Positions 17,981 through 25,820 of a stretch of 64,000 nt of DNA are shown here, piece after piece (positions within the stretch are counted from its first letter, which is position 1; every line of letters starts with the position of its first letter). The notes beneath the pieces are model-generated. The model worked only from the letters and a program-made list of their open reading frames with translations. It was not told the DNA's origin and made no database searches. The translations under genes were made by a program, and so were the position numbers. Origin of the DNA: UBA8079 sp049601915 (GTDB lineage: Bacteria; Pseudomonadota; Alphaproteobacteria; UBA6615); assembly GCA_049601915.1 (NCBI GenBank), contig JBMYRB010000001.1, positions 434,001 through 498,000 on the forward strand, given 5' to 3'.

Positions 17981-18814
17981 ATGAATATAGGCGAACTCAA
18001 TCTTCCGGCGTTCCAGCCCGGCTGGGTCTGGCTCGTGGGCGCCGGGCCGGGTGATCCTGCCTTGCTGACGGTGGGCGCGTTGCACGCCCTGCAGTCGGCC
18101 GACGTGGTGGTCCACGACGCGCTGGTGGATGACCGTATTCTGGCCCTCGCCAAGGCAGACGCGGCGTTGGTTTATGCCGGCAAACGCGGTGGCAAGCCAT
18201 CGCCCAGACAGCCGGATATTTCCGCCCGCCTGGTCTTTCTGGCACGTCAGGGAAAGCGCGTCCTGCGCCTGAAGGGTGGCGACCCGTTCCTGTTCGGGCG
18301 TGGCGGTGAGGAAGCGCTCGCGCTGGTCGCCGCCGACATCCCGTTCCGCATCGTGCCCGGCGTGACCGCCGCGATCGGCGGGCTCGCCTATGCCGGCATT
18401 CCCATGACCCACCGCGCGACGGCAACCGCTGTGACCTTCGTGACCGGCCATAATTTGTCGGGCAATGTGCCCGACGAGCTCGACTGGTCGGCCCTCGCCG
18501 GCGGTGCCCAGGTTCTCGTCTTTTACATGGCTTTGAAACATATCGGTGACATCGTCGAACGGCTGATCGCCGCCGGCCGTGCACCCGACAGCCCGGCTTC
18601 CCTCGTCGCCCACGCTACGACCGAAGCGCAGCAGGTTGTCGAGACAACGCTCGCCGAGGCCAAACAAGCCGCCGCCCGTGTTTCTCCGCCCGCGCTTTTC
18701 GTCGTGGGCGATGTCGTTCGCCTGCGCAGCGGGCTCGACTGGCTCGGCGCGCTTTCAGGCCGCATTCTCGACCCCGACCCGCTGGGTCAATCGGATATTC
18801 GCGATGCGATCTGA
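17981..18814 (+). CDS. cobA: Uroporphyrinogen-III C-methyltransferase
   Basis: 277 residues. It has the SUMT signatures VWLVGAGPGDPALLTVGALH, VVVHDALVDDRIL, VYAGKRGGKPSPRQPDI, VLRLKGGDPFLFGRGGEEA, VPGVTAAIGGLAYAGIPMTH and FYMALKHI. It adds two methyl groups at C-2 and C-7 to give precorrin-2, the branch point to siroheme and B12. It has only the methylase domain, with no CysG dehydrogenase/ferrochelatase part. The end overlaps the next small gene by 11 bases. Confidence 0.95.
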   Translation: MNIGELNLPAFQPGWVWLVGAGPGDPALLTVGALHALQSADVVVHDALVDDRILALAKADAALVYAGKRGGKPSPRQPDISARLVFLARQGKRVLRLKGGDPFLFGRGGEEALALVAADIPFRIVPGVTAAIGGLAYAGIPMTHRATATAVTFVTGHNLSGNVPDELDWSALAGGAQVLVFYMALKHIGDIVERLIAAGRAPDSPASLVAHATTEAQQVVETTLAEAKQAAARVSPPALFVVGDVVRLRSGLDWLGALSGRILDPDPLGQSDIRDAI

Positions 18815-19103
18815 CCGCCTACGCAAGGCCGAGCCCGAGACACCCTCAATGGTGCCGCGCTATGTGTCGGCGCTCCTCGTGGTCGCCTCGGCCATCACCG
18901 TCTTCGCTTTTCCGCAAGTCGCAAACAGGCCGCTCGGGCTGCCTGAACAAATCAACGCCGCCGTCATCGCGCTGGGGGCGCTCGCCGCGGTCGTCCATAT
19001 GCTGGGGATCGTTCCGCAACAACGCCAGTTACGGGCATTCGCCGGCCCGGTCGGCGCCTGGCCGGTCATGGCCGCCGGTATCGTATCACTGATCACCTCA
19101 TGA
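18804..19103 (+). CDS. Small membrane protein of unknown function between cobA and cobB
   Basis: 99 residues from ATG 18804; an internal ATG at 18849 (MVPRYVSALLVVAS) would give 84. There are two or three hydrophobic segments: VSALLVVASAITVFAF, INAAVIALGALAAVVHMLGI and GAWPVMAAGIVSLIT. No family recognised. It overlaps the cobA end and stops 10 bases before cobB, so it is co-transcribed with both. A role linked to B12 synthesis or cobalt entry is only a guess from position. Confidence 0.7.
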   Translation: MRSDRLRKAEPETPSMVPRYVSALLVVASAITVFAFPQVANRPLGLPEQINAAVIALGALAAVVHMLGIVPQQRQLRAFAGPVGAWPVMAAGIVSLITS

Positions 19104-19113
19104 ACTCCGCTCT

Positions 19114-20469
19114 ATGAACAACCCACGGGGCCTGATCATCGCCGCGCCCGCGTCGGGCAGCGGAAAAACCGTACTCACCCTGGGTTTGCTGCGGGCGCTC
19201 CGAAATGCCGGACACGATGTCACGGGCGCGAAGGCCGGGCCGGACTATATCGACCCCGCGTTTCACGCTGCCGCCTGCGGTCGGCCTGCCTTCAACCTCG
19301 ATCCCTGGGCGATGCGCCCGGACACGCTGGCCGGGCTTGTGGCCGGCAGCGGCAAGTCGCCGGACGCCGCCTCGGCCAGAACAGTCATCGTCGAAGGCGT
19401 CATGGGCTTGTTCGACGGGGTGCATCTGCCCGAACGCCCCGACGCAGGTTCCACCGCCGATCTCGCCGCCATCACCGGCTGGCCGGTGGTGCTCGTCATC
19501 GATGCGGGAAAGCAGGCCGCAAGTGTGGGAGCGCTGGTGCGCGGATTCGCCAGCCATCGGGCCGATGTCACGATCGCCGGAGTCATTTTCAACCGGGTGG
19601 CAAGCCCCGCCCACGAGGCCGTGCTGCGCGCCGCCACGAATGCGGCGGCCCCGGATGTCAAACTGCTCGGCAGCGTCGGTCGCAGTCCGGCGCTGACCCT
19701 GCCCGAACGGCACCTGGGGCTGATTCAGGCGGGGGAGCATGAGGAATTGGAACATTTCATCGAGGCAGCTGCCGAGGCCGTCTCGCAGACGATCGCGCTC
19801 GATGCGCTCGCCAGCCTGGCACAAATGTGCGGACTATTCGCTCCCGACGCCGCAGCGCCCAAACCCCTGGCGCCGCTTGGTCAACGGATCGCCGTGGCGC
19901 AGGACGCCGCATTTACCTTCTCCTATCCCGCGACCCTCGATGGTTGGCAGGCAGCCGGTGCGGAAATAGTGCCTTTCTCACCGCTCGTGAACGACGCACC
20001 GGACCCAACCGCCGATGCGGTCTACCTGCCCGGCGGTTATCCGGAGCTCCATGCCGGCACACTTGCCGCCGCCGACCGGTTTATGGGCGGCCTACGGGAC
20101 GCCGCAGAACGGGATGTGAAAATCTTTGGCGAGTGCGGCGGCTATATGGCGCTCGGTGGCGGGCTCGTCGACGCACAGGGCGTACGCCACGCAATGGCGG
20201 GGTTGCTGCCGGTCGAGACGAGCTTCGCCGAACGCCACCTGCATCTGGGATATCGCACGGCGCACCTCCACCGCGACGGCCCCCTCGGGCCGGCCGGCAG
20301 CATCTTCCGCGGCCATGAGTTCCACTACGCATCCATTCTGGACGAGCAGGCCGACGTACCCTTGTTCGACACGGAGAATGCGCGCGGTGAGGACCTGGGT
20401 GCGGCCGGAGCGTCGACCGGATCCGTGTGCGGCTCATTTATTCATCTGATCGACCGGGCGACCCCATGA
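19114..20469 (+). CDS. cobB: Cobyrinic acid a,c-diamide synthase
   Basis: 451 residues, normal for CobB/CbiA. N-terminal ATP-binding motif IIAAPASGSGKTVLTLGLLR, then GAKAGPDYIDPAFHAAACG and VEGVMGLFDGV. The C-terminal glutamine amidotransferase domain has the nucleophile motif IFGECGGYMALGGGL near residue 341 and a His in RGHEFHYAS. It amidates the a and c side chains with glutamine ammonia and ATP. The stop overlaps the next gene (ATGA). Confidence 0.95.
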   Translation: MNNPRGLIIAAPASGSGKTVLTLGLLRALRNAGHDVTGAKAGPDYIDPAFHAAACGRPAFNLDPWAMRPDTLAGLVAGSGKSPDAASARTVIVEGVMGLFDGVHLPERPDAGSTADLAAITGWPVVLVIDAGKQAASVGALVRGFASHRADVTIAGVIFNRVASPAHEAVLRAATNAAAPDVKLLGSVGRSPALTLPERHLGLIQAGEHEELEHFIEAAAEAVSQTIALDALASLAQMCGLFAPDAAAPKPLAPLGQRIAVAQDAAFTFSYPATLDGWQAAGAEIVPFSPLVNDAPDPTADAVYLPGGYPELHAGTLAAADRFMGGLRDAAERDVKIFGECGGYMALGGGLVDAQGVRHAMAGLLPVETSFAERHLHLGYRTAHLHRDGPLGPAGSIFRGHEFHYASILDEQADVPLFDTENARGEDLGAAGASTGSVCGSFIHLIDRATP

Positions 20470-20966
20470 CCAAATCGCCGCCATTCTGGGAATCAAAGGC
20501 CCTGACCGAGATGGACGAGGCAGAATGGGAATCCCTGTGCGACGGCTGCGGCCAGTGCTGCCTCTACAAGCTCGAGGATGCCGACACCGGCGAATATGCG
20601 CTGACGGACGTGGCCTGCCGCTACCTCGATCACGACACCTGCCGCTGCACCGACTATGTGAACCGCAACTGCAACGTGCCCGACTGTGTGAAGGTGAAGC
20701 CCGACAATATCGCCGCGCTTCGCTGGATGCCCGCGACCTGCGCCTACCGGCTCCTCGCCGAGGGCAAGGAGCTATTCTGGTGGCATCCCCTGGTCTCGGG
20801 CGACCCGGACAGCGTGCATCATTCCGGCGCGTCCATCCGCGGCAAGGCCATCAGCGAAGACATGGTGGAAGACCTGGATGACCATGTCGTCCAGCAGCTC
20901 AATGCGCAGCTGGAGAACGGTGTCCCACCGCTTGGCACGGCGGCGAAAGACCCAGAGACAGACTGA
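20466..20966 (+). CDS. YcgN-family (UPF0260) Cys-rich cluster-binding protein
   Basis: 166 residues; ATG overlaps the cobB stop. Near the N-terminus is SLCDGCGQCCLYKLED, a CxxCxxCC pattern of the zinc/iron-chelating family, followed by further Cys in ACRYLDHDTCRCTDY and NCNVPDCVKVKP, and the conserved MPATCAYRLLAEGKELFWWH. The length matches the UPF0260/YcgN family, whose function is not established. Coupling to cobB suggests shared transcription, though the family is widespread outside B12 clusters. Confidence 0.88.
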   Translation: MTKSPPFWESKALTEMDEAEWESLCDGCGQCCLYKLEDADTGEYALTDVACRYLDHDTCRCTDYVNRNCNVPDCVKVKPDNIAALRWMPATCAYRLLAEGKELFWWHPLVSGDPDSVHHSGASIRGKAISEDMVEDLDDHVVQQLNAQLENGVPPLGTAAKDPETD

Positions 20967-21012
20967 TCCATGTCGTTGTAAAACCGGCTGCAGAGATCGA
21001 AGGAGAGAGTTG

Positions 21013-21918
21013 ATGACGACCCAGCCCGCCGGCGTTTTCGCCGCCTCACTGACGCCGATGACCGCCGAGCTCGAGATCGATGTGCCCCGTGCCGTGGCTC
21101 ATAATCAGTGGCTGCTCGCGAACGGCTGTGACGGGGTCGCCCCGCTGGGCACCACGGGTGAGGCAAACTCTCTGTCACTCGACGAACGGCTGGCCCTGCT
21201 AGATGCGCTGGCCGACGCCGGCATCACGGGGTCACAGCTGATCGCCGGGGTCGGCTGCGCCGCGATCCCCGATACGGTCACCCTGACCCGCAGGGCCCTA
21301 GAAAACGGCGCGGGCGGAGTGCTCATGCTGCCGCCTTTTTATTACAAGGCACCCAGCGAAGACGGCCTGTTCGCAGCCTATGCCGAAGTGATTGAACGGG
21401 TCGGCGATTCCGCGCTGGAGATCTATCTTTACAATTTCCCGCAACAGGTCGGCTTCGAGCTGCCCCTGTGCCTGATCGAACGGCTGGTCGAGGCCTATCC
21501 CGACACCGTCGTCGGGTCGAAGGACTCCTCCGGAGACTGGCCCCGCATGGAGCGCACTCTGGCCGAAATTCCGGGGTTCCGGCTCTTCCCTGGATCCGAG
21601 GAATTCCTGCTCGCCGGACTGCGCCAGGGCGCAGTCGGCTGCATCTCCGCGACCGTAAACGTCACCGCACCCCAGTCCCAAGAGGTCTATGCGAACTGGC
21701 GCACGGAGAATGCGGACGACCTGCAGAATTATCTGACCGAGTTGCGAATGGCCTTCAAGGGGTTGCCGGCGATTCCGGTGATGAAGGCGTACCATGCCCG
21801 CGAGCGGAACGATTCACGCTTTGCCCATCTGCGTCCGCCCTTCACGCCGGCAAGTGACGCCGACCTCGCAACCGTCAGTGAACGCCTCGCGGCAGCGTCC
21901 TTCGAGCTGGCTGCCTAG
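21013..21918 (+). CDS. Dihydrodipicolinate synthase / N-acetylneuraminate lyase family aldolase
   Basis: 301 residues from an ATG with AGGAGAG 5 bases upstream. The family motif GVAPLGTTGEANSLSLDER, catalytic Tyr about 140 in IYLYNFPQQ and Schiff-base Lys about 170 in VVGSKDSSGD are present. These enzymes add or remove pyruvate from aldehydes. True DapA normally has a YNVP-type motif and this is an isolated gene not near lysine genes, so a sugar-acid or other aldolase is as likely as DHDPS. It ends in a CTAG shared with the convergent EamA gene. Confidence 0.88.
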   Translation: MTTQPAGVFAASLTPMTAELEIDVPRAVAHNQWLLANGCDGVAPLGTTGEANSLSLDERLALLDALADAGITGSQLIAGVGCAAIPDTVTLTRRALENGAGGVLMLPPFYYKAPSEDGLFAAYAEVIERVGDSALEIYLYNFPQQVGFELPLCLIERLVEAYPDTVVGSKDSSGDWPRMERTLAEIPGFRLFPGSEEFLLAGLRQGAVGCISATVNVTAPQSQEVYANWRTENADDLQNYLTELRMAFKGLPAIPVMKAYHARERNDSRFAHLRPPFTPASDADLATVSERLAAASFELAA

Positions 21919-22832
21919 TCGCTGGCTGTCTCGTCAGGTTTCTCGCGCGGCGGCTTCTTGCCGAAATTGACCAGCGCCACGCCGGCGAAGACGAGCACCA
22001 TGGCGAGCCACAGCCATACCGACGGCTCCTCGCCATAGAACCACGCGCCCCAGCCGACCCCCATGATCGGGACGAGATAGCCGACCTGCGCGAGGTAAAC
22101 CGCGCCAGCCAGCTTGACGATCGTATAGAACAGGGCGAAGGCACAGACCGTCGTCCCGGCATAGGCGAGGATCACCCAGTCGCTCGCGCCAAAATCAATC
22201 CAGATCGGATGGAACGTCCCGGTAAAGAACGCCACCACGAGCGCACCCAGTGCGGCCGTGAACATCGTCCCCATCGCCAGCGCAAACGTATCGCCGTCTT
22301 TCGGCCGCCAGACTTCGGCGATGACGTTGCTCGTCGCCCACAAAGCTGGCGTGACGAACGCCAGCAACGCGATCGGCAAGAGCTCGGGCGACGGCAGGCT
22401 GCCGCTCGGCAGGACCAGGACACCGGCCCCGGCAAAGCCCAGCAAAACCCCCGTCGCGCGCATCGGCGTGAAGGTCTCCAGACGAATGATCAGTGCCACC
22501 ACATAGGTGATCATCGGCGCGGTAATGATAATAACGCCCATCAACGCAACCGGGAGCTCACGCATGACGAACACCATGTTGGTATTCGGCAACGCCAACC
22601 CGACCCAGCCCATCGCCACATAGTAGCGCAGATGACGCCGATCAAAGATGATCGGTACCCGGCGGATGAGGCAGATGCCCAACAATACAAAACCGGCGAT
22701 GCCGGTCTGCCAGACCACCATACCCAGCGGCGGGACGCCGTCGAGCGCGACGAACTTCACGATCGACGGGCCGAGGCCCCAGAACAGGCTCAGCGTTACC
22801 AGCAGGACGAGCGGCAGCATACGCACGTTCAT
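21915..22832 (-). CDS. EamA/DMT-family transporter, second copy
   Basis: 305 residues with about ten hydrophobic segments, starting VLLVTLSLFWGLGPSIVKF and including two EamA-like halves (LLGFAGAGVLVLPSG in the second). The C-terminus is short and basic/acidic. Members of the drug/metabolite transporter superfamily usually export amino acids or metabolites; the substrate is unknown. Its start overlaps the stop of an upstream paralogue in ATGA, and the two share many stretches (for example VYLAQVGYLVPIMGVGWGAW versus VYLGQVGYIVTLAGVGWGVL). Confidence 0.88.
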   Translation of the reverse strand: MNVRMLPLVLLVTLSLFWGLGPSIVKFVALDGVPPLGMVVWQTGIAGFVLLGICLIRRVPIIFDRRHLRYYVAMGWVGLALPNTNMVFVMRELPVALMGVIIITAPMITYVVALIIRLETFTPMRATGVLLGFAGAGVLVLPSGSLPSPELLPIALLAFVTPALWATSNVIAEVWRPKDGDTFALAMGTMFTAALGALVVAFFTGTFHPIWIDFGASDWVILAYAGTTVCAFALFYTIVKLAGAVYLAQVGYLVPIMGVGWGAWFYGEEPSVWLWLAMVLVFAGVALVNFGKKPPREKPDETASD

Positions 22833-23746
22833 CAGGCGGGCTTCTTCTTACCGAGATTGACCATGCCGACACCCACTCCGACGATCGCAACCGCAATCCA
22901 GAGCATGACAGGCACGGTTTCGCCGAAGAACAAGACACCCCAGCCAACTCCGGCCAGCGTTACGATGTAGCCGACCTGTCCGAGATAAACCGCCCCGGCC
23001 AGGGCAACGATCAGATAGAAGATGAGAAACGCGACAGCCGTCGCAAGCGAGAAGCCGAACAGGATTACCTCGCGCTGCGCGAAATCGACCCACACAGGGT
23101 GAAAGCTGCCGTCGATCAACGACACGACCAGCGCCCCGCCCGCTGCGGCAAACATGGTGCCGGCGGCGAGCGCAACATTGTCGACTTTTTCAGGGCGCCC
23201 CCACTCCGCATAGATATTCGCGGTCGCATAACCCGCCGGCACGATGAAAGCAAGCAGCGCGACCCCCAGCAGGTCCGGCGACGGCAAACTTCCATCCGGC
23301 ACCACGAGAACCGCTGCACCGGAAAAACCGACCAGTATCCCCAGGCCGCGCAGAAGATTGACACGCTCGATGCGCAACAGGATGGCAAAGACATAGGTCA
23401 GAAGCGGCGAGAACAGGACGAGGACAGAAACATATCCGACCGTCAGATGACGGACCGAGAAGACCAGCATGATATAGGCGAGGTCGATCCCGATCATGCC
23501 GATCACGATGTAGTAGATTATGGCGCGGGGATTGAGCCGGATCGGTGTGCGCCGAAAGACGCAAACGACTGCAAGCAGCACGCCCGCGCCGAGCGTCTGC
23601 CAGAATACGACGGCGGCGGGTGAAATACCGTCGGTCACCAGCGCCTTGGAGAATGCCGGGTTACCGCCCCAGATCGCACCGAGCAGCAACAGGAGCAACA
23701 AGGGCAGCCATTTTACGGCACCACCGGCCGGAGCCTTTTCGTTCAT
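22832..23746 (-). CDS. EamA/DMT-family transporter, first copy
   Basis: 304 residues from the ATG at 23746, with a G-rich ribosome site 8 bases upstream; the open frame extends further but without conserved sequence. Ten or so hydrophobic segments, beginning LLLLLLLGAIWGGNPAFSKA, with the second EamA repeat at GILVGFSGAAVLVVPDGSLP. It is a tandem paralogue of the following gene, with the motif VPDGSLPSPDLLGVALLAF aligning to VLPSGSLPSPELLPIALLAF. Substrate unknown. The pair may act as a heterodimer or simply be a duplication. Confidence 0.87.
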   Translation of the reverse strand: MNEKAPAGGAVKWLPLLLLLLLGAIWGGNPAFSKALVTDGISPAAVVFWQTLGAGVLLAVVCVFRRTPIRLNPRAIIYYIVIGMIGIDLAYIMLVFSVRHLTVGYVSVLVLFSPLLTYVFAILLRIERVNLLRGLGILVGFSGAAVLVVPDGSLPSPDLLGVALLAFIVPAGYATANIYAEWGRPEKVDNVALAAGTMFAAAGGALVVSLIDGSFHPVWVDFAQREVILFGFSLATAVAFLIFYLIVALAGAVYLGQVGYIVTLAGVGWGVLFFGETVPVMLWIAVAIVGVGVGMVNLGKKKPA

Positions 23747-23942
23747 AGTTGCATCCCCCCGCATTTCGCCGAAGCGTTCAACGCCCGCGCGTTCATCCCT
23801 CTTATCGGTTGCGTTCAGGGCCGTAAAGGCATCGGACACGCGTCTGCTATACCCACAAAGCATGCAGCGGGGCTGTCATCGCCTGGATTCACCGGTATTC
23901 TGAAAGCCCAAACATAGTTCACCCCGGCCGGACCAATCCCAG
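23747..23942. promoter_or_regulatory. Divergent promoter region between EamA and ABC ATPase genes
   Basis: 196 bases between divergent starts. It must hold promoters for both units. I see no clear operator, long repeat or RNA gene in it. Confidence 0.35.
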
Positions 23943-24593
23943 ATGACGCCCAACGCAGACGGTTCACTCGAACTGCAGGACGTTTCGCTGACGCTCAAGG
24001 GCGAGCGACTGTTCGCGCCGATAAACCTGGCGGTGCCGGCCGGCGAAGCGGCCACGGTGATGGGCCCAAGCGGCTGCGGCAAATCTTCCTTGCTGGCCTA
24101 TATCTGCGGCACACTCGCGCCGGCCTTCGCACCGCAAGGCGTGGTCACGCTCGCTGGCAATCCACTCGACAAACTCCCACCCGAGCAACGCCATGTCGGG
24201 ATTCTGTTCCAGGACGATTTGCTGTTCCCGCACCTCTCGGTTGGCGACAATCTCGCATTCGGTTTGCCACCCGAGGTCCGCGCACGGGAGGTTCGCCGCG
24301 AGCAGATCAACACCGCGCTCACGGGAGCCGGGCTCACCGGTATGGCCGATCGCGACCCTGCGACGCTCTCCGGCGGCCAGCGCACGCGCGTGGCCTTGAT
24401 GCGCACCCTGTTGTCCAGCCCGCGCGCCCTCTTGCTCGATGAACCCTTCTCGAAACTCGATGTCGAGCTGCGCGACCGTATTCGCAGCTTCGTCTTCGAT
24501 CATGCGCGCGCCAACGGTATTCCGACATTGCTGGTGACCCATGACCCGGCAGACGCCGAGGCCGCCAGCGGTACCACAATCGAGCTCCGATGA
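23943..24593 (+). CDS. ABC transporter ATP-binding protein without a visible permease
   Basis: 216 residues. Walker A VMGPSGCGKSSLLAYI near residues 39-54, Q-loop GILFQDDLLFPHLSV, signature LSGGQRTRV, Walker B ALLLDEPFSKLD and the H-switch LLVTHDPADAEAASG are all intact. Small single-domain ATPases of this type (YnjD-like) usually serve an importer, but no permease or binding protein is next to it. The stop overlaps the start of an MFS exporter gene in ATGA. The substrate is unknown. Confidence 0.9.
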   Translation: MTPNADGSLELQDVSLTLKGERLFAPINLAVPAGEAATVMGPSGCGKSSLLAYICGTLAPAFAPQGVVTLAGNPLDKLPPEQRHVGILFQDDLLFPHLSVGDNLAFGLPPEVRAREVRREQINTALTGAGLTGMADRDPATLSGGQRTRVALMRTLLSSPRALLLDEPFSKLDVELRDRIRSFVFDHARANGIPTLLVTHDPADAEAASGTTIELR

Positions 24594-25816
24594 GCATCGC
24601 CCTCAAGAGCGATGCGCCCATGCCGGGCCGACTGGCCATGACCCTGCTCCTGGGGTTGCTCGTCTCATTCGCGCCGATGACCATCGATCTGTATCTGCCA
24701 GCCATGCCGATCATGGCACGCGACTTCATGACGGACGCGGAATCGATCCAGCTCACGCTCAGCGTTTACATGGTCGGGTTCGCGCTCGCGCAGACATTCT
24801 TCGGCCCCATCTCGGACCGGTTCGGGCGAAAACCGACGATCATGTTCGGCACATGTATCTATCTCATCGCCAGCGTCGCCTGCGCCCTGGCAACGAGTGT
24901 CGAACAGCTGATCGTCTTCCGACTGTTCCAGTCCATTGGCGCCGCGGCGGCGCCGGTCGTGGCCCGCGCAGTCGTCCGCGACATGTTCACCCGTGAGGAA
25001 GCCGCGCGCGTATACGCGGTGGTGACCACCGTGGTCGCCATCGCACCCGTCATCGCGCCGGTGCTCGGCGGGTTCATCGTCGTCTGGTTCGGCTGGCGGG
25101 CGAACTTCTGGATTCTCACCGGGTTCGGCGCAACGGCGATGCTGCTGGTCATCACGATGCTGCCCGAGACCAACAAGGCCCTGGATCGCAGCGCCACCCG
25201 GATCGGCCAGATGCTGCGCAATTTCGGGTCCATACTCTCCAGCCGGGCCTATGCCGGTTATGTGCTGACGGTCATCGGAAATTTCAGCGGGTTGTTCGCC
25301 TACCTGCTCGGCGCATCGTTTGTGTTGGTCGATCAACTGGGCATGACGCCGACGGCGTTTGGCCTGTCCTTCGGTTTCGCGTCGGTCGGTTTCATGTCCG
25401 GCGCGTTTCTGGGCAGCCGGATCGTCCGTTATATGGGAATCGAGAAGATGTGCCTGATGGGAACCTTCTGCTCCGCGACCGGGGGGATGCTGGTCTTTGG
25501 GCTGATCTGGTCGGATGTGATCTCGATCTGGTCAATCATCCTGCCCACGGTCGTCTATTTCTTCGGCATGGGCATGTCACAGCCCAACATCCAGGCCGGG
25601 GCAATATCACCCTACCCCCAGATGGCCGGTGCAGCGGCATCACTACTCGGCCTCGCCCAGTATGTCTCGGCCGGCCTGCTATCAATGGTGCTGGCCATCT
25701 TTGCCTTCGACCAAACTTTACTGCTCGCAACGATCATGGGGACGTCCGGCGTCTTCGCCTTCGTCGCCTTCCTGCTGATGATCTGGCTGCCGATGAAACG
25801 CGGTGTGTCGCGGTGA
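24590..25816 (+). CDS. Bcr/CflA-type MFS multidrug efflux transporter
   Basis: 408 residues with about twelve hydrophobic segments. It has FAPMTIDLYLPAMPIMARDF in TM1 and FALAQTFFGPISDRFGRKPT, the DRxGRK loop typical of the Bcr/CflA drug:H+ antiporters, followed by AAAAPVVARAVVRDMF. Normal length. It is translationally coupled to the preceding ABC ATPase, which is unusual because MFS carriers do not use one. It is convergent with the PBP gene, 4 bases apart. Confidence 0.9.
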   Translation: MSIALKSDAPMPGRLAMTLLLGLLVSFAPMTIDLYLPAMPIMARDFMTDAESIQLTLSVYMVGFALAQTFFGPISDRFGRKPTIMFGTCIYLIASVACALATSVEQLIVFRLFQSIGAAAAPVVARAVVRDMFTREEAARVYAVVTTVVAIAPVIAPVLGGFIVVWFGWRANFWILTGFGATAMLLVITMLPETNKALDRSATRIGQMLRNFGSILSSRAYAGYVLTVIGNFSGLFAYLLGASFVLVDQLGMTPTAFGLSFGFASVGFMSGAFLGSRIVRYMGIEKMCLMGTFCSATGGMLVFGLIWSDVISIWSIILPTVVYFFGMGMSQPNIQAGAISPYPQMAGAAASLLGLAQYVSAGLLSMVLAIFAFDQTLLLATIMGTSGVFAFVAFLLMIWLPMKRGVSR

Positions 25817-25820
25817 CCGA

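Noticed and set aside
16813..18667. Open frames extending upstream of cobK and cbiD on the minus strand
   Set aside because: The cobK frame extends through cbiD and the cbiD frame through cobA, without conserved sequence. Shared motifs start at the ATGs at 16812 and 17920.
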